Source of the DNA: CAIODY01 sp041192505
GTDB taxonomy: Bacteria; Bacteroidota; Bacteroidia; Chitinophagales; CAIODY01
Assembly: GCA_041192505.1 (NCBI GenBank)
Contig: JBEEMV010000040.1
Coordinates: 1 to 5,086 of the forward strand
Direction: 5' to 3'
Length of the DNA stretch: 5,086 bases
The position numbers and the translations under genes were made by a program. Below are positions 1 to 5,086 of the stretch, in pieces. Positions within the stretch are counted from its first letter, which is position 1. Each line of letters begins with the position of its first letter. The notes under the pieces are model-generated. The model saw nothing but the letters and a program-made list of their open reading frames with translations. It made no database searches and was not told where the DNA came from.

Positions 1-1106
1 TGACATAGTAATGGTTCGTTATAGTTTAAAAACGTCTGGTAATAACGAACAGCCCTTCTTAAAATTCTTCTAATCACATAACCTGCACCGTTACTACTTG
101 GTAATTGCCCATCTGCAATTGCAAAAACAACCGTACGAATATGGTCAGCAAGAACACGGAAAGCAATTGATTTCTTTTCATCATAGTGGTCTGTAAGTGG
201 AATTTCAACGTTATCATTTAATCTTCCTTTTACCAATAAACTTTCTGCAATATGATGACTAAGGCTTGGTTTATTAGGTTCATATTTCATCCCAACAATT
301 TTTTCAATCTCCTTTATCGTTCCACTAAAAACATCAGTATCATAATTACTTTGTTTGCCTTGCAACACCCGAACCAAGCGTTCGAACCCCATGCCTGTAT
401 CAACATGTTGGGCTGGTAATTTTTCCAAACTTCCATCGGCCAGGCGATTGAATTGCATAAACACATTGTTCCAAATTTCGATTACTTGTGGGTTATCGGC
501 ATTTACAAAAGTTGCTCCGTCAATTTGTTTACGTTCTTCTTCTGTACGGCCATCGTAGTGGATTTCGCTGCATGGGCCACAAGGACCAGTGGCTCCCATT
601 TCCCAAAAATTATCTTTTTTGTTGCCTAATAAAATCCGTTCGGCAGGCACACCAACCGCCAACCAAAAATCGTACGATTCATTATCACGTTCCAAATTTT
701 CTTTACTATCGCCTTCAAAAATGGTAACGTATAAACGGTTGGCATCAATTTTATAAACCTTCGTCAGCAACTCCCAACTCCACTCTATGGCTTCTTTTTT
801 AAAGTAATCGCCAAAGCTCCAATTGCCCAGCATTTCAAACATGGTGTGATGATATGTATCAACACCCACTTCTTCCAAATCGTTGTGCTTGCCCGAAACC
901 CGAAGACATTTTTGTGTATCAGCCACTCGTTTGTCAATGGGTTTTTTGTTGCCCAAAAACATATCTTTAAACTGATTCATGCCGGCATTGGTAAACATCA
1001 GCGTTGGGTCGTTCTTTACCACAATAGGTGCCGATGGCACAATGGTGTGTCCTTTGCTTTTAAAAAAATCGAGAAACTGTTGGCGGATTTCGGAAGAAGA
1101 TAGCAT
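1..1106 (-). CDS. alaS: Alanine--tRNA ligase, N-terminal part (cut by window edge)
   Basis: Cytoplasmic class II aminoacyl-tRNA synthetase that joins alanine to tRNA-Ala using ATP. The 368 visible codons run without a stop from ATG at 1106-1104 to the window edge; the full enzyme is usually about 870 residues, so the editing and C-terminal domains lie outside. Seen in order: TNAGM at residues 39-43, MFEMLGNWSFGDYF at 89-102, the GPCGPCSEI block at 174-182, DTGMGFERL at 236-244, and GYVIRRILRRAVR at 342-354. Together these span the catalytic core and the start of the tRNA-recognition region and are diagnostic of AlaRS. The start is chosen because the protein begins at the usual family N-terminus (SEIRQQFLDFFKSKGH follows after a few residues). 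Hand-counted rows have 40-43% GC, higher than the next four genes. It is transcribed away from the rest of the window. No T-box leader or convincing promoter was seen upstream. Confidence 0.98.
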   Translation of the reverse strand, partial: MLSSSEIRQQFLDFFKSKGHTIVPSAPIVVKNDPTLMFTNAGMNQFKDMFLGNKKPIDKRVADTQKCLRVSGKHNDLEEVGVDTYHHTMFEMLGNWSFGDYFKKEAIEWSWELLTKVYKIDANRLYVTIFEGDSKENLERDNESYDFWLAVGVPAERILLGNKKDNFWEMGATGPCGPCSEIHYDGRTEEERKQIDGATFVNADNPQVIEIWNNVFMQFNRLADGSLEKLPAQHVDTGMGFERLVRVLQGKQSNYDTDVFSGTIKEIEKIVGMKYEPNKPSLSHHIAESLLVKGRLNDNVEIPLTDHYDEKKSIAFRVLADHIRTVVFAIADGQLPSSNGAGYVIRRILRRAVRYYQTFLNYNEPLLC

Positions 1107-1148
1107 TTATTGAGTTTGTGATTTGTTGATTGAATAATTTAGTTATTA

Positions 1149-1236
1149 GTCATTGGCTATTGGTCATTGAGGAAATACAGATGCTGTGTATTTACAAATG
1201 ACTCCCGAACTTTCGGGATGACAAATGACTATTGAC
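1149..1236. repeat. Palindromic repeat cluster upstream of alaS
   Basis: This non-coding stretch contains nested symmetric elements. GTCATT occurs at 1149-1154 and 1163-1168, and its reverse complement AATGAC at 1197-1202 and 1224-1229, giving an imperfect outer inverted repeat. Inside are two perfect stems: AAATACA/TGTATTT at 1173-1179 and 1187-1193 (7-base loop), and TCCCGAA/TTCGGGA at 1203-1209 and 1212-1218 (2-base loop). A perfect 10-base direct repeat, ACAAATGACT, lies at 1194-1203 and 1221-1230, bracketing the second stem. There is no ORF here. It may be a dispersed intergenic repeat or a small non-autonomous element; copies elsewhere in the genome cannot be seen from this window. Confidence 0.6.
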
Positions 1237-1270
1237 ATTTTTGAACAGCAAAGTTAAAAAAAGGAAAGGA

Positions 1271-1298
1271 TTGAAATAAGCAAAAAATGCTATTTTTA
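1271..1298 (+). promoter_or_regulatory. Likely Bacteroidota-type promoter for the LpxR-like gene
   Basis: TTG at 1271-1273 is followed after 17 bases by TATTTTTA at 1291-1298, which matches the TAnnTTTG -7 element except at the last base. A transcript would start near 1303-1306, leaving a leader of about 25-30 bases before ATG 1332. No Shine-Dalgarno sequence is present, as is usual in this phylum. In DNA this AT-rich a single near-match could be chance. Confidence 0.45.
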
Positions 1299-1331
1299 CC
1301 ATCCACACCAAAATAATTTATTTAACACATA

Positions 1332-2369
1332 ATGCCTTTTAAAATTCAATTCTCATTTGCTTTTTTGATATTGGGCATATGTTTTTTTTTCTGCTGTTTT
1401 AGCTATTCGGCAAAGGCTATTGGTAATAGTATTGATTCGAGCAAGACAAATAAATTGCATTACAAATTATCATCTATTTTTGAAGATGATAATTACCTGC
1501 TTAGCTTAAAAAATGTAATACCACTTAAAGATGGAAATGATTACGGTTATACTTATGCGTTAAATTTGAATGGTATGATTACAAAAAATAAAAATTCTTA
1601 CTTTTTTAAATATCATAAATCGCTTTATACACAACGTTTAAATGATAGTATTGGCAATACATTGATAGCAGTAAATTCAAAAACAAACCAAAAGTTAAAA
1701 TTAGTTCACATCATTAACATTGAAAGATTTTTAATTGGATATGAACATGATGATAAATTTATTTACAAAGCATCAATTGGTTTAGAACATAGAGGGCGAC
1801 TAAATCAGGGCTCTTTTTCAGCCACAAATATTCAATCGCTGCATCACAAATATATTTTAAGAATAGCTGGTTTCTATTATTGCAAACCTGATGGCGAAGT
1901 GGAATCGAACAATAACATTGTTCGACCAAAATATGCCAAAGAAATTCTAAAAGATGAAATTTCACCAATCTCTATTCTTTCAGATTTTTCAATAGGAAAA
2001 AACAAATTTTACAAAAAGAATAATCTAAAAATTAATGCTGAATTGGGTTACTTTTTATCGACTGAAAAATCAAATTTTATCGGTCAAAACTCTAATCTTT
2101 TCGCACATTTTGAAGCAACGAAATATTGGGGTAGAAAATCGAATTTTTCTACACAAATACTTCAAAATTTAAAATATTACGCAAATTGTAATACAACTAA
2201 TATTAATGTAGGATACGTTCAAACAATTGGAATGAGTTATCGAAAAATAACAAAAAAAATGATTTTTACGCCTAGTTTATTATTCTTCAAACCCTTTGGT
2301 CGTATTGATTTTTATGCATTTAATGATAACGATATTAACATTTCAATAAAGTTAGATATTGAGTTTTAA
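1332..2369 (+). CDS. Exported beta-barrel-like protein, weakly LpxR-like (lipid A deacylase family)
   Basis: Not recognised with certainty. The 345-residue product starts with a Sec signal peptide (hydrophobic residues 6-24, likely cut after SAKA at 26-29). The rest is rich in alternating polar and aromatic residues and ends in Phe, as outer-membrane barrels do. By eye it resembles LpxR (DUF2219), which removes the 3'-linked acyloxyacyl chain from lipid A. LSLKN at 57-61 followed by NDYGYTYALNL at 69-79 matches the family's N-terminal strand pair with the YTxG-type Thr (T74). IQSLHHKYI at 167-175 matches the stretch carrying the catalytic His (H172). Length is close to LpxR (about 320 with signal). 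The Asp expected after N61 is Val62, and the Glu expected a few residues after the His is absent, so activity is doubtful. Its stop is one base from that of the convergent patatin gene. Sampled rows are 22% GC. An unrelated barrel is the alternative. Confidence 0.45.
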   Translation: MPFKIQFSFAFLILGICFFFCCFSYSAKAIGNSIDSSKTNKLHYKLSSIFEDDNYLLSLKNVIPLKDGNDYGYTYALNLNGMITKNKNSYFFKYHKSLYTQRLNDSIGNTLIAVNSKTNQKLKLVHIINIERFLIGYEHDDKFIYKASIGLEHRGRLNQGSFSATNIQSLHHKYILRIAGFYYCKPDGEVESNNNIVRPKYAKEILKDEISPISILSDFSIGKNKFYKKNNLKINAELGYFLSTEKSNFIGQNSNLFAHFEATKYWGRKSNFSTQILQNLKYYANCNTTNINVGYVQTIGMSYRKITKKMIFTPSLLFFKPFGRIDFYAFNDNDINISIKLDIEF

Positions 2370-2370
2370 T

Positions 2371-3369
2371 TTATTTTTTAAGAAAACTGCTAACTGCCAT
2401 TCTTCCATTGTTCACCAATAATTCAACTTCCGATTTTTTTAAGCGTTTTATTTTTTGTCCAATATTTCCTGGGCTAATTTGGATGGTTCGTTTTTCATCT
2501 TCGGCTGTAAGGTTTTTATCATTTAATGAAGTCATAATTAAGTAATAAAAATCCATTGTAAAATCTTTAATATTCCTTATTTTAAGTTGGTTGGTTTTGT
2601 TTTTATTGGGCAATAATTGTTTGTTGTAATTAAAGGTTTCGATGGAATCATCCAATCGCAAACCTATTGTTTGGTTAGATGAATATTGTTTATCAAAAAT
2701 AGTAATTGGATAGTTCATTAAAACACCGCCATCAACTAATATTTGTTGGTATGAAAACGAATCGGATTTAAAAATCCATTGCACTGGTTTAAAATAATAT
2801 GGAATACTCATCGAACAACGAACGGCTTTGCTGACAGGCATTTCAGGATAGTTTTTATATGAAATAACAATAGCTTGTTGGCTTACCAAATCAGTTGCGG
2901 TTACAAATAAATCTTTATATTTTAATGGTTGCAAAATATGAAGTTGATGCAATTGCAAAAGTGTTATATTATGCTGCGCTGTTTTTTTTGAAATTAGTTT
3001 TTCAATAAAATTTTCGAAATTATTTCCTTTATACCAACCGTATTTTTTTATCAATCTTTTACTGCCCGATACAAAACCAAATTCATTATCATTAAATTGT
3101 TGAAATTTAATATTTGCTAAAATTTCTTTTAATTCATCAGCCTTATAATCTACTGCCAATAAAACTGCTAAAATACTTCCTGCCGAAGTACCTGCAACAT
3201 TTTGAATACTATCTAACAAATTATTTTTTTGTAATTCATCAATTGCGCCAACATAAGCAATACCTCTTATTCCGCCACCTTCCATTACCAAATTTTTATA
3301 AAAAATAGGTTGCGATTTTGCTGCGCTACAACACAAAAAAATGAGTGTAATTAGTACTTTAATTTTCAT
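2371..3369 (-). CDS. Exported patatin-like phospholipase
   Basis: A 332-residue lipid acyl hydrolase of the patatin family, using a Ser-Asp dyad. Residues 1-20 look like a Sec signal peptide ending AAKSQ; two Cys at 13-14 do not form a proper lipobox. The mature protein begins at once with the patatin domain: EGGGIRG at 30-36 forms the oxyanion hole, GTSAGS at 60-65 gives the nucleophile S62, and DGG at 213-215 gives the catalytic D213. The supporting blocks LFVTATDLVSQQAIVIS (154-170) and KAVRCSMSIPYYFKPV (181-196) are also typical. All catalytic residues are intact. There is no POTRA or fused barrel after the lipase domain, so it is not a PlpD-type autotransporter; it is probably periplasmic or released. 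The substrate is unknown. It is convergent with the LpxR-like gene and divergent from the small barrel genes. A near-match to a -7 element (TATATTTA, minus strand, 3391-3384) lies ahead of the start without a clear -33 partner. Confidence 0.92.
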   Translation of the reverse strand: MKIKVLITLIFLCCSAAKSQPIFYKNLVMEGGGIRGIAYVGAIDELQKNNLLDSIQNVAGTSAGSILAVLLAVDYKADELKEILANIKFQQFNDNEFGFVSGSKRLIKKYGWYKGNNFENFIEKLISKKTAQHNITLLQLHQLHILQPLKYKDLFVTATDLVSQQAIVISYKNYPEMPVSKAVRCSMSIPYYFKPVQWIFKSDSFSYQQILVDGGVLMNYPITIFDKQYSSNQTIGLRLDDSIETFNYNKQLLPNKNKTNQLKIRNIKDFTMDFYYLIMTSLNDKNLTAEDEKRTIQISPGNIGQKIKRLKKSEVELLVNNGRMAVSSFLKK

Positions 3370-3371
3370 TG

Positions 3372-3389
3372 TATTTATTTGAATAAATA
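3372..3389. promoter_or_regulatory. Perfect inverted repeat in the divergent promoter region (possible operator)
   Basis: TATTTATT and AATAAATA form a perfect 8-base inverted repeat separated by TG. It lies just upstream of the patatin start and overlaps the TTTG -33 element of the promoter for the gene at 3421. A bound dimeric regulator here could affect both directions. The whole region is very AT-rich, so chance symmetry is a real possibility, and no regulator gene is in the window. Confidence 0.35.
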
Positions 3390-3407
3390 TAAATTTAGTT
3401 ACTTTTG
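3378..3407 (+). promoter_or_regulatory. Bacteroidota-type promoter for the small barrel gene pair
   Basis: TTTG at 3378-3381, an 18-base spacer and TACTTTTG at 3400-3407 give an exact match to both elements of the Bacteroidota housekeeping promoter. The start of transcription would be near 3411-3415, only about 6-10 bases before ATG 3421, leaving essentially no room for a ribosome binding site. Confidence 0.7.
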
Positions 3408-3420
3408 AAAAAACGAATTA

Positions 3421-3948
3421 ATGAAAAAAATCGCAACCATTTTTTTAATTATTATTTCTGCATCTTCATTACAAGCAAAACAAGATTCGTTAAAAATAAG
3501 CACTGAACAATCTTATAAATTTAAATATAAAAATATTGTGTCTGTCGATTTATTGGGGCAATGCTTTTTATACTCATTTAATTATGAACGAATTTTATTG
3601 AACAAAAACAACATAAAACTAAGTGCTGAAACGGGGTTGAGTTATATTCCAATATTTAATTATTCGGAAGGAATAATTAATAAATTTTCCCTAAACGGAA
3701 TACTGCGTTTATCTGATGCCGATTATTTAGAGATTGGGGTAGGTAGCACAAGTTTTATTAGTTCTAAAGATTTTGAATTTCCAATTTCGTCAAATTTTAA
3801 ATTGGGGGCTAGATTTCAAGAACCAAATAATCATATTGTTTTCAAAACTTATTTTTGCCAAATTATTAATATTTCAAAGTATGGAAATGGGGAAGCTTAT
3901 TATCAATTTATCCCTTGGCTAGGGGCAACCTTAGGTTATACTTTTTGA
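3421..3948 (+). CDS. Small exported outer-membrane beta-barrel protein, first of a tandem pair
   Basis: No specific function recognised. The 175-residue product has a clear signal peptide (MKK, hydrophobic 5-17, cut after SLQA at 16-19 or close by) and a mature part of about 155 residues, a size suited to an eight-stranded barrel, ending LGYTF with the terminal Phe expected of outer-membrane proteins. Motifs shared with the next gene are LLG (44-46), LYSFNYERI (50-58), YLEIGVG (102-108), LGARFQEPN (128-136) and PWLGATLGYTF (165-175). This NYER...GVG...G-R-Q...PW-G...GY-F pattern recurs in uncharacterised small barrels of Bacteroidota. The start is fixed by the signal peptide and by the promoter immediately upstream. 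It is followed after 53 bases by its paralogue. Sampled GC is about 28%. PagL-like activity was considered, but the PagL His-Ser motif is not visible. Confidence 0.75.
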   Translation: MKKIATIFLIIISASSLQAKQDSLKISTEQSYKFKYKNIVSVDLLGQCFLYSFNYERILLNKNNIKLSAETGLSYIPIFNYSEGIINKFSLNGILRLSDADYLEIGVGSTSFISSKDFEFPISSNFKLGARFQEPNNHIVFKTYFCQIINISKYGNGEAYYQFIPWLGATLGYTF

Positions 3949-3949
3949 A

Positions 3950-3977
3950 TTTGCAAAATCTAACAGTTTTACTTTTT
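3950..3977 (+). promoter_or_regulatory. Weak candidate promoter between the paralogues
   Basis: TTTG at 3950-3953, a 16-base spacer and TACTTTTT at 3970-3977 (one mismatch to TAnnTTTG) could give the second paralogue its own transcript, starting near 3982-3985. The spacer is short and the match is imperfect. The two genes could equally be read from the promoter at 3378-3407, as no terminator hairpin lies between them. Confidence 0.3.
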
Positions 3978-4001
3978 CAAACTCAAATAAAATTTACTTT
4001 G

Positions 4002-4526
4002 ATGAAAAAAATATTTTTCTGCGTACTACTTTTTTCTTTTTCGATGTTGGCAAAAGCACAAAGCGATTCAACATGGAAATTCAAAAAACTGAACAGTGTA
4101 AATATTGAATTGTTGGGTCCAGCCATTTTATATTCTGTTAATTATGAAAGAATAATTTTAAATGCTAAAAGATTCAAAACCATTGGTAATATTGGGGTTT
4201 CCTATTTTCCTTATTCAAAATTAGATAAGGGTGCTTCTTTTCAAACGCCTATTTATTTAGCTGAATTATTTTCAATTAGCAAAAAAAAATATGTTGAATT
4301 AGGGGTAGGCAATAAATTCATGTTTGCTAAAAATGAATTATATAATATCCCATTTTTTCGAATAGGTATTCGCCATCAAAACCCAGATGGGAAATTTTAT
4401 TTCAAAATAGCAATTATTCCAACTGTTGAAAGAGGAGAATTAGCAATCATGACGCCAGATGGTAAACCAGCTTATGTTTACTCATACTTTCCTTGGGTTG
4501 GTTTTACTTTCGGCTATGCTTTTTAA
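4002..4526 (+). CDS. Small exported outer-membrane beta-barrel protein, second of a tandem pair
   Basis: A diverged paralogue of the preceding gene, function unknown. The start is placed at 4002, not at the in-frame ATG 3915 inside the upstream gene, because MKKIFFCVLLFSFSMLAKAQ at residues 1-20 is a textbook signal peptide cut after AKA (17-19), and the extra 29 residues would overlap the neighbour. The 174-residue product shares KFK..N, ELLG (36-39), LYSVNYERI (43-51), YVELGVG (97-103), IGIRHQNPDG (121-130) and PWVGFTFGYAF (164-174) with its neighbour and likewise ends in Phe. The last third differs more: it has a longer loop (TVERGELAIMTPDGKPAY, 141-158), probably surface-exposed. It probably sits in the outer membrane as an eight-stranded barrel. 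The IRHQNPDG motif resembles the IGYRYQP-type turn common in uncharacterised Bacteroidota barrels. No ligand or enzyme motif is visible. Confidence 0.78.
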   Translation: MKKIFFCVLLFSFSMLAKAQSDSTWKFKKLNSVNIELLGPAILYSVNYERIILNAKRFKTIGNIGVSYFPYSKLDKGASFQTPIYLAELFSISKKKYVELGVGNKFMFAKNELYNIPFFRIGIRHQNPDGKFYFKIAIIPTVERGELAIMTPDGKPAYVYSYFPWVGFTFGYAF

Positions 4527-4550
4527 TTTTTTCATAAATAAAATGTAAAG

Positions 4551-4582
4551 TTTGGCGTTTAAAAACTAAAAGTTTAATTTTG
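4551..4582 (+). promoter_or_regulatory. Bacteroidota-type promoter for the M23 peptidase gene
   Basis: TTTG at 4551-4554, a 20-base spacer and TAATTTTG at 4575-4582 match both promoter elements exactly. Transcription would begin near 4586-4590, about 8-12 bases before ATG 4598. This suggests the peptidase gene is expressed independently of the barrel pair. Confidence 0.65.
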
Positions 4583-4597
4583 AAACTCTTTTAAAAA

Positions 4598-5086
4598 ATG
4601 GCATTCAGAAAAGTAAAATATTTTTATAACACACATACCCTAAGCTACGAAAAGGTAAAACTTTCGTGGGGCATTACATTGCTTCGGGTATTTGGCTTTT
4701 TGTGTGCTGCTGCTGTGTTTTCGGCTGTGATTATGTATTTTGCTTATACTTATTTCGATTCGCCAAAAGAAAAATTATTGAAACGTGAATTGGCGCAAAT
4801 GAAAGTGCAATACAAATCGATGAACAACAGAATGAACTCGATTAATAAAGTATTGGCCGATTTGCAAGATAGAGATGATAATATTTACCGAGTAATTTTT
4901 GAAGCCGAGCCTATTCCTAAAGATGTTCGCCAAGCTGGATTTGGCGGCGCTAATTTGTATGGTCGATTAGAAGGTTTTGAAAATAGCGAATTGATGATAA
5001 GCACCACACAAACTTTAGATAAATTAAGTCGTGAGATGTATGTGCAATCAAAATCGTACGATGAAATAAAAAAACGAATTGAAAAT
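4598..5086 (+). CDS. M23-family peptidoglycan endopeptidase, N-terminal part (cut by window edge)
   Basis: The first 163 codons of a membrane-anchored protein of the M23 (LytM/NlpD-like) metallopeptidase group found across Bacteroidota. Seen: a short basic cytoplasmic N-terminus (FRKVKYFYNTHTLSYEKVKLS, within 3-23), one membrane segment at about 27-52, then a periplasmic coiled-coil-like stretch (SPKEKLLKRELAQMKVQ, 55-71, continuing to about 92). A highly conserved family block follows: ADLQDRDDNIYRVIFEAEPIP (within 87-107), RQAGFGG (111-117) and the later LDKLSREMYVQSKSYDEI (140-157). The zinc-binding HxxxD and HxH catalytic domain, needed for cutting peptide cross-links in the cell wall, would lie beyond the window, so enzyme activity is inferred from this N-terminal signature. 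ATG 4598 is favoured by the preceding promoter and the family N-terminus. Hand-counted GC in one row is 35%, above the preceding genes. Confidence 0.85.
   Translation, partial: MAFRKVKYFYNTHTLSYEKVKLSWGITLLRVFGFLCAAAVFSAVIMYFAYTYFDSPKEKLLKRELAQMKVQYKSMNNRMNSINKVLADLQDRDDNIYRVIFEAEPIPKDVRQAGFGGANLYGRLEGFENSELMISTTQTLDKLSREMYVQSKSYDEIKKRIEN

Noticed and set aside
355..1103. Plus-strand open frames at 355-558, 488-727 and 846-1103
   Set aside because: They lie opposite the alaS coding strand, which carries diagnostic AlaRS motifs throughout. Their translations show no family features.
1203..1218. The TCCCGAA/TTCGGGA hairpin as an intrinsic terminator
   Set aside because: It has no run of T on either side, a 2-base loop, and lies upstream of both flanking genes rather than after one.
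1107..1331. T-box or other riboswitch leader for alaS
   Set aside because: No T-box consensus or specifier-like stem was seen on the minus strand, and such leaders are not expected for this gene in Bacteroidota.
1759..1968. Minus-strand open frame inside the LpxR-like gene
   Set aside because: It is fully covered by the longer plus-strand gene with signal peptide and barrel features; the translation is unlike any protein family I recognise.
3114..3308. Plus-strand open frame inside the patatin gene
   Set aside because: It is antisense to the GGGxRG and GxSxG region of an intact patatin; a shadow frame in AT-rich DNA.
2371..3369. Patatin as a lipoprotein
   Set aside because: The Cys pair at residues 13-14 follows IFL, which does not fit the usual lipobox, and a normal signal-peptidase site follows a few residues later.
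3915..4001. Upstream in-frame ATG extending the second barrel gene by 29 residues
   Set aside because: It would overlap the end of the first barrel gene and bury the clear signal peptide that starts at 4002.
3421..4526. Small barrels as PagL-type lipid A deacylases
   Set aside because: The size fits, but the conserved PagL His-Ser pair with its surrounding motif near the C-terminus is not visible in either product.

Overview
The window looks like chromosomal DNA of a low-GC member of the Bacteroidota. Three things point there. The intergenic regions carry matches to the Bacteroidota promoter pattern (TTTG, about 19 bases, TAnnTTTG), there are no Shine-Dalgarno sequences ahead of the starts, and the protein families (M23 peptidase with a membrane-anchored coiled coil, small outer-membrane barrels ending in Phe) are typical of that phylum. 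No RNA gene, CRISPR array, transposase or phage gene was seen.

Layout, left to right. Positions 1-1106 (minus strand) hold the first 368 codons of alaS, alanyl-tRNA synthetase, cut by the window edge. A 225-base intergenic region follows, with a palindromic repeat cluster (1149-1236) and a likely promoter (1271-1298). Positions 1332-2369 (plus) encode a 345-residue exported barrel-like protein that resembles lipid A deacylase LpxR, with two of the expected active-site residues apparently replaced. Positions 2371-3369 (minus) encode an exported patatin-like phospholipase with all expected motifs, convergent with the barrel gene and one base away from it. Patatin start and the next gene face each other across a 51-base divergent promoter region containing a perfect 8+8 inverted repeat. 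Positions 3421-3948 and 4002-4526 (plus) encode two diverged tandem paralogues, small exported proteins predicted to be outer-membrane beta-barrels. From 4598 to the edge (plus) is the N-terminal part of an M23-family peptidoglycan endopeptidase with its own good promoter.

The housekeeping genes at both ends (alaS about 40-43% GC and the M23 gene about 35% in hand-counted rows) differ from the four genes between them (about 22-28% in hand-counted rows). The middle block therefore reads as an accessory segment lodged between two core genes. Its four products are all predicted to be exported, one is a lipid hydrolase and three look like outer-membrane barrels, one of them LpxR-like. A shared role in outer-membrane lipid turnover is a reasonable hypothesis, but it is inference; only the patatin has a clear enzymatic assignment.
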